From IMG/VR virus record IMGVR_UViG_3300017772_000044, positions 1 to 35,989 of that record: DNA of 35,989 nt; one strand, 5' to 3'. Source of the stretch: a virus. Positions 33,114 through 35,989 of the stretch are shown one piece after another. The notes beneath the pieces are model-generated. The model was not told where the DNA came from and searched no databases. It saw only the letters and a program-made list of their open reading frames with translations. Made by a program: the position numbers and the translations under genes. The first letter of the stretch is position 1. Every line of letters starts with the position of its first letter.

Positions 33114-33998
33114 ATGAACGATGAATATAAAGAAGGAGAACGACAGCTATATTACAGTACAAGAATAGGTAGCAGTGATGCTATTAGTATAGCCACCGGA
33201 AAGATAACCAACATGATGAGAGAAAAATTCTTTCTCAAAGATCCAGATGATTTGTCTGCTGTGCTACCAGTACAGTTAGGTATATTAACTGAGTCATTTC
33301 ACCTGGAATGGTTACGCAAAAAACTAGCACCAACAGACGAAGTAATGACTGAACAAGTACACTTTAAACGTTCACAAGGTAGATTAGTTAGTACAGTAGA
33401 CGCTGTTTATAGTGGTCATATTGTAGAAGTTAAACACACTAATGAACGTAATACATTAGATAAAGCAATGGCTTATTATTACCCACAATTACAACATCAT
33501 ATGATGGTATCTGGTAAAGAAGAAATAATATTCTCTTGTATATTTGGTAACTCATCACATGACCATTGTGTTGTGTATAGAGATGAAGCATTTATTATAA
33601 CTTATCTTGATAGATGCAAAGATATATTAGATCTAATAGAAAATTTTCAGACTGATGATTGGTTTAAACAAGAGATGATGGATGACGAAGAGTTTAGTAG
33701 AGCGCTTCCTGTCTGGACAAAAGATAATATAAACAAGAAGTTAAAGATTGCAACAGACAAAGGTGTGATATATAATCTTGATGAGAGGAAAGACGAAGCG
33801 TTTGGTAATGAGTTTAACAACTTAAGTTACGATTATAAAGTCGAGCATCAGACTGCCAAAGAGTCTGAGGATAGACGCAAACAAACAGCCGAAGCTCTCA
33901 AAGAATTAGTACCAGATGACGCAAAGTCTGTTACTTGCAACGGTGTTGTGGTCAGCCGTAATAAAAGAAATGACCTATCAATAAGACTAAAAGGATAA
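33114..33998 (+). CDS. YqaJ-type / PD-(D/E)XK exonuclease, 294 aa
   Basis: Hallmarks: I-G-S-S-D-A (residues 18-23), E60 on the early helix, D96 in STVDAVYSG, E105-V-K107 completing the PD-(D/E)XK metal site, and YYYPQLQHHMMVSG (about 121-134), whose Q125/Q127 form the family's characteristic motif. Lambda-exonuclease-like enzymes resect double-stranded ends for annealing-based recombination and concatemer formation. The next genes encode an annealase candidate and SSB. AAGGAG precedes the ATG. Confidence 0.9.
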   Translation: MNDEYKEGERQLYYSTRIGSSDAISIATGKITNMMREKFFLKDPDDLSAVLPVQLGILTESFHLEWLRKKLAPTDEVMTEQVHFKRSQGRLVSTVDAVYSGHIVEVKHTNERNTLDKAMAYYYPQLQHHMMVSGKEEIIFSCIFGNSSHDHCVVYRDEAFIITYLDRCKDILDLIENFQTDDWFKQEMMDDEEFSRALPVWTKDNINKKLKIATDKGVIYNLDERKDEAFGNEFNNLSYDYKVEHQTAKESEDRRKQTAEALKELVPDDAKSVTCNGVVVSRNKRNDLSIRLKG

Positions 33999-34002
33999 CA
34001 CA

Positions 34003-34413
34003 ATGGATAAACAACAAGCGTGGGAAAAGATTAAAAGTCTTTGCCCAGACATAGAACCAAACGATAAACTTGCGTGGCAGTTAAAACAAAACAAGCAATG
34101 GATATTAAGTAACCAAGCTTGCCAAAGAATTGCTGCTTACAATAAAATTATCGTAACATATAGTGAGCCTAAAGAAATACTAGGCAATATATATCTTAAA
34201 GCAACTGCAAAGAATACTGTAACAGGATTACAAATTGAATCCTTTGGTGAGACTAGCAGTAAGAATACACACAACGCATACCCTTTAGCTATGGCAGAGA
34301 AAAGAGCGCATGATAGAGTCGTTCTTAAATGTGTTGATGTATACTCTACATTCTATAGTGACGTAGAGTCAGACGATTTTAAAAACAACAATGATAACAG
34401 GAGCATAAAATGA
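34003..34413 (+). CDS. Single-strand annealing protein candidate, 136 aa
   Basis: The conserved-looking core runs from WILSNQACQRIAAYNKI through GLQIESFGETSSKNTHNAYP to AMAEKRAHDRVVLKCV. The last segment (K/N-A-Y-P-x-A-M-A-E-K-R-A-x-D-R-V-V-L-K) is a pattern I associate with phage proteins next to recombination exonucleases, but I cannot name a characterised family. Placed between an exonuclease and SSB, an annealing or recombination-mediator role is the best inference. It overlaps the SSB start by 4 bases. Confidence 0.6.
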   Translation: MDKQQAWEKIKSLCPDIEPNDKLAWQLKQNKQWILSNQACQRIAAYNKIIVTYSEPKEILGNIYLKATAKNTVTGLQIESFGETSSKNTHNAYPLAMAEKRAHDRVVLKCVDVYSTFYSDVESDDFKNNNDNRSIK

Positions 34414-34829
34414 GTTACTCAGGTACACTTGCAACAACAGAACTAATAGGAAATCTAGGGAATGATCCAGAGATTAAAGAAACAAACAACGGTAAGAAGT
34501 ATGCCGTACTTTCTATAGCAACAAAGATTAAGACTGGTGCTAATGATGAAGAAACATTATGGCATAGAGTAGTAGTCTGGAATGAAAGCACAATAGATAA
34601 ATATATAATTCCATATATAAAGAAAGGTGCTAAGCTATACATTAAAGGAGATCTTAAGTACTATAAGATGGACACAGATGATGGTAAAACAATTAAGATG
34701 TATAGTGTTGAGCTGTCATTTGGTGGAGAGATTATGATTCTTGACAAAAAATCTGACGCAAACACAGACACGTCTGCATCAGCACCAGCTATAGAATCAA
34801 AGAAACATGATAGTGATATACCGTTCTAA
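34410..34829 (+). CDS. ssb: Single-stranded DNA-binding protein, 139 aa
   Basis: An OB-fold SSB: LIGNLGNDPEIKETNNGKKY at the start, LWHRVVVWNES in the middle, IKKGAKLYIKGDLKYYKM later, a disordered S/T/A/D linker, and the C-terminal tip DSDIPF. That tip closely resembles the bacterial SSB tail (D-D-I-P-F) that docks host replication and repair proteins, so this SSB may recruit the host replisome. Two hairpins follow the gene, the second a terminator. Confidence 0.95.
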   Translation: MSYSGTLATTELIGNLGNDPEIKETNNGKKYAVLSIATKIKTGANDEETLWHRVVVWNESTIDKYIIPYIKKGAKLYIKGDLKYYKMDTDDGKTIKMYSVELSFGGEIMILDKKSDANTDTSASAPAIESKKHDSDIPF

Positions 34830-34830
34830 G

Positions 34831-34869
34831 GACTGATAACACTCCATTAAACTTATAAGGTTATCAGTC
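34831..34869 (+). repeat. Hairpin GACTGATAAC / GTTATCAGTC after ssb
   Basis: A perfect 10-bp stem with a 19-base loop, two bases after the SSB stop codon. No T-tract follows. It may stabilise the mRNA 3' end or act with the terminator 25 bases downstream. Confidence 0.65.
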
Positions 34870-34892
34870 TATCATTGTGTCTTAGAAGTTAT

Positions 34893-34933
34893 TAACCAGA
34901 GATTTCGTAACGGCGATCTCTGGTTATTTTTTT
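34893..34933 (+). terminator. Rho-independent terminator after ssb
   Basis: TAACCAGAGAT (34893-34903) pairs with ATCTCTGGTTA (34916-34926), an 11-bp stem with a 12-base loop, followed by seven T. It closes the main plus-strand operon and separates the DnaA-like gene, which would need readthrough or its own promoter. Confidence 0.9.
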
Positions 34934-34976
34934 AGTGCGTACCAAAAAAAAATATAAATGTTATAAAGGAAATCTT

Positions 34977-35597
34977 ATGTTCAAAAACAAATCACTTAAC
35001 AAAATTATCAATAAAGTATTAGAAGATAACAATACTTCATGGGATGAAATCAAAAGCTCAAGACGTACCGAAGGTATAGTCAACGCTAGATTTATATCCT
35101 ATTACTTATCAAGAAAATTTACTAACCTATCTTACACACAGATAGGACACAAGTTTAACAAAGATCATTCAACTATAATGCATGGTTGTAAGAAAGCAGA
35201 AGCGTTAGATAAAAATATTCTTACTTCTTATGTGGATCTTTACCATACTTATCTTGAAGATATAAAAGAAAGTCGTGACCTTCTTGAGGATTCTCAAAGA
35301 AATTCTGTTTTGACTCTGATGAAGAGTATGGATCAATCACTTGCAGTATTGATTGACCATGTTTCTGCTGAGAAAACCCTTTCTCAACAGCATACTGATC
35401 GTAATCTTTATATCCTTTTAACCGAACTAACGAAGCAACTTTCCCATTTCGTTGTTCTATTTTCTGGATTGCCCAGTTATGACGATGACCAGCAATATAC
35501 AGATCAGCATCACTATTCCAAAGAGAAGCTTTCATCTGAGCATGAAGAGGATTATACTGAGAGTGACCTGGAAAATCGTGACGAGAATCTACACTAA
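34977..35597 (+). CDS. DnaA domain IV-like DNA-binding protein, 206 aa
   Basis: AAAGGA lies 6 bases before this ATG; a GTG at 34935 sits right on the terminator T-tract and is rejected. Residues about 28-78 match DnaA domain IV, which reads DnaA boxes: R30, ARFISYYLSRKFTNLSYTQI (37-56), G57, then the signature D63-H-S-T-I-M-H-G-C-K-K (63-73; bacterial D-H-[TS]-T-[VI]-x-H-A-x-[RK]-K). No AAA+ ATPase is present, so it can bind but not open DNA. The last about 125 residues run antisense to the metallophosphoesterase and may be nonconserved filler. It probably competes with, recruits or mimics host DnaA. Confidence 0.8.
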   Translation: MFKNKSLNKIINKVLEDNNTSWDEIKSSRRTEGIVNARFISYYLSRKFTNLSYTQIGHKFNKDHSTIMHGCKKAEALDKNILTSYVDLYHTYLEDIKESRDLLEDSQRNSVLTLMKSMDQSLAVLIDHVSAEKTLSQQHTDRNLYILLTELTKQLSHFVVLFSGLPSYDDDQQYTDQHHYSKEKLSSEHEEDYTESDLENRDENLH

Positions 35598-35989
35598 GAC
35601 TATACCCATTAGGAAAATTTAATTTAAACTTTACTTGCCAATCATTAGTAATGCTTTTTGGTTGTGACATCCATGTCATTGCATCTTTATGAAACGGTGT
35701 CCAACAGTCATGATTACCTCTGATTAGTATAAGAGGATCCATATTGTTTATAAGCCAATGTATAAGAGCGTAGGTCTGTGCCGTTGTAGTCTCTTGCTCA
35801 GGGCTACATTTCAAACTGAGACGCCCTATCCAATTATTATGAACGTCACCTATAGACGCACCTTTAATAGCTGAGTTAGATTGTATAAGTTTTATATCTT
35901 CTCTTAGTCTAGTCCAGTTACAATAGTTATCATCTATGTGTGGATCTCCCATCCATAGTATACCTATAGGCCCATCAATATTTACTTTA
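35221..35989 (-). CDS. HTH-metallophosphoesterase, C-terminal catalytic part (begins at 392)
   Basis: The reading frame is open to the window edge and joins 392-1 through the terminal repeat, giving 345 residues. Calcineurin-like metal sites are present in order: D-P-H (about 105-107), I-G-D-V-H (138 region), G-N-H-D (181-184), H-D-F-P-G-H (about 227-232) and G-H-R-H-N-W (257-262). The second motif has H where many family members have D. The enzyme is probably a phosphatase or nuclease, with an N-terminal HTH that may target DNA. Its last 377 bases overlap the DnaA-like gene on the opposite strand. Confidence 0.9.
   Translation of the reverse strand, partial: KVNIDGPIGILWMGDPHIDDNYCNWTRLREDIKLIQSNSAIKGASIGDVHNNWIGRLSLKCSPEQETTTAQTYALIHWLINNMDPLILIRGNHDCWTPFHKDAMTWMSQPKSITNDWQVKFKLNFPNGYSLSVDSRHDFPGHSQYNPLHAQMKASLWNSDADLYIAGHRHNWAIQKIEQRNGKVASLVRLKGYKDYDQYAVEKGFSQQKHGQSILQVIDPYSSSESKQNFFENPQEGHDFLLYLQDKYGKDPHKK
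35867..35989. repeat. 123-bp terminal direct repeat, right copy
   Basis: Identical to 1-123. It lies inside the metallophosphoesterase gene and marks circular closure of the assembly. Confidence 0.97.

Noticed and set aside
34935-34976. GTG start for the DnaA-like protein
   Set aside because: It lies immediately after the terminator T-tract and lacks a ribosome-binding site; ATG 34977 has AAAGGA at proper spacing.

Overview
This window is almost certainly one complete genome of a small marine podovirus-like phage with T7-style virion genes. The first 123 bases recur exactly as the last 123 bases (1-123 = 35867-35989). One metallophosphoesterase gene reads in frame across that join, so the unique sequence is 35,866 bp and is circular or circularly permuted. 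The sequence is AT-rich and very gene-dense. Gene order is T7-like (terminase, portal, scaffold, capsid, tail tubular A and B, three internal virion proteins, fibres), but no phage RNA polymerase, DNA polymerase or helicase is visible. That pattern recalls HTVC010P-type pelagiphages; a SAR11 or similar marine alphaproteobacterial host is inference.

Layout. Minus strand, from about 27.4 kb down to 1 and across the join to 35.2 kb: a small membrane protein, terminase small subunit, two small proteins (one a zinc knuckle), terminase large subunit, portal, scaffold, GNAT-like protein, capsid, probable decoration protein, tail tubes, internal virion proteins, a T7/gpJ-like fibre, a fibre chaperone-like protein, a giant collagen/beta-propeller fibre, a lysis-type cassette (coiled-coil/TM protein, lipoprotein, 3TM holin-like, one-TM protein) without a recognisable endolysin, and the HTH-metallophosphoesterase. 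Plus strand, 28.4-35.6 kb: about twenty small early genes ending in a replication/recombination block: replisome-organiser-like, helicase-loader-like, YqaJ-type exonuclease, annealase candidate, SSB with a host-interaction tail, and a DnaA domain IV-like protein. The inferred strategy is to capture the host replisome and host sigma70 polymerase rather than encode replacements.

Between the two transcription units lies about 1 kb (27.4-28.4 kb) packed with near-perfect inverted repeats, two strong plus-strand sigma70-type promoters, a possible 48-codon minigene and, just before the first early gene, a cluster of DnaA-box-like sequences. It looks like a combined control region and origin and/or a large structured RNA. 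A second structured element at 29071-29169 has a 17-bp helix whose two wobble pairs make sense only as a plus-strand RNA. These two regions and the DnaA-IV protein are the least ordinary parts of the genome.
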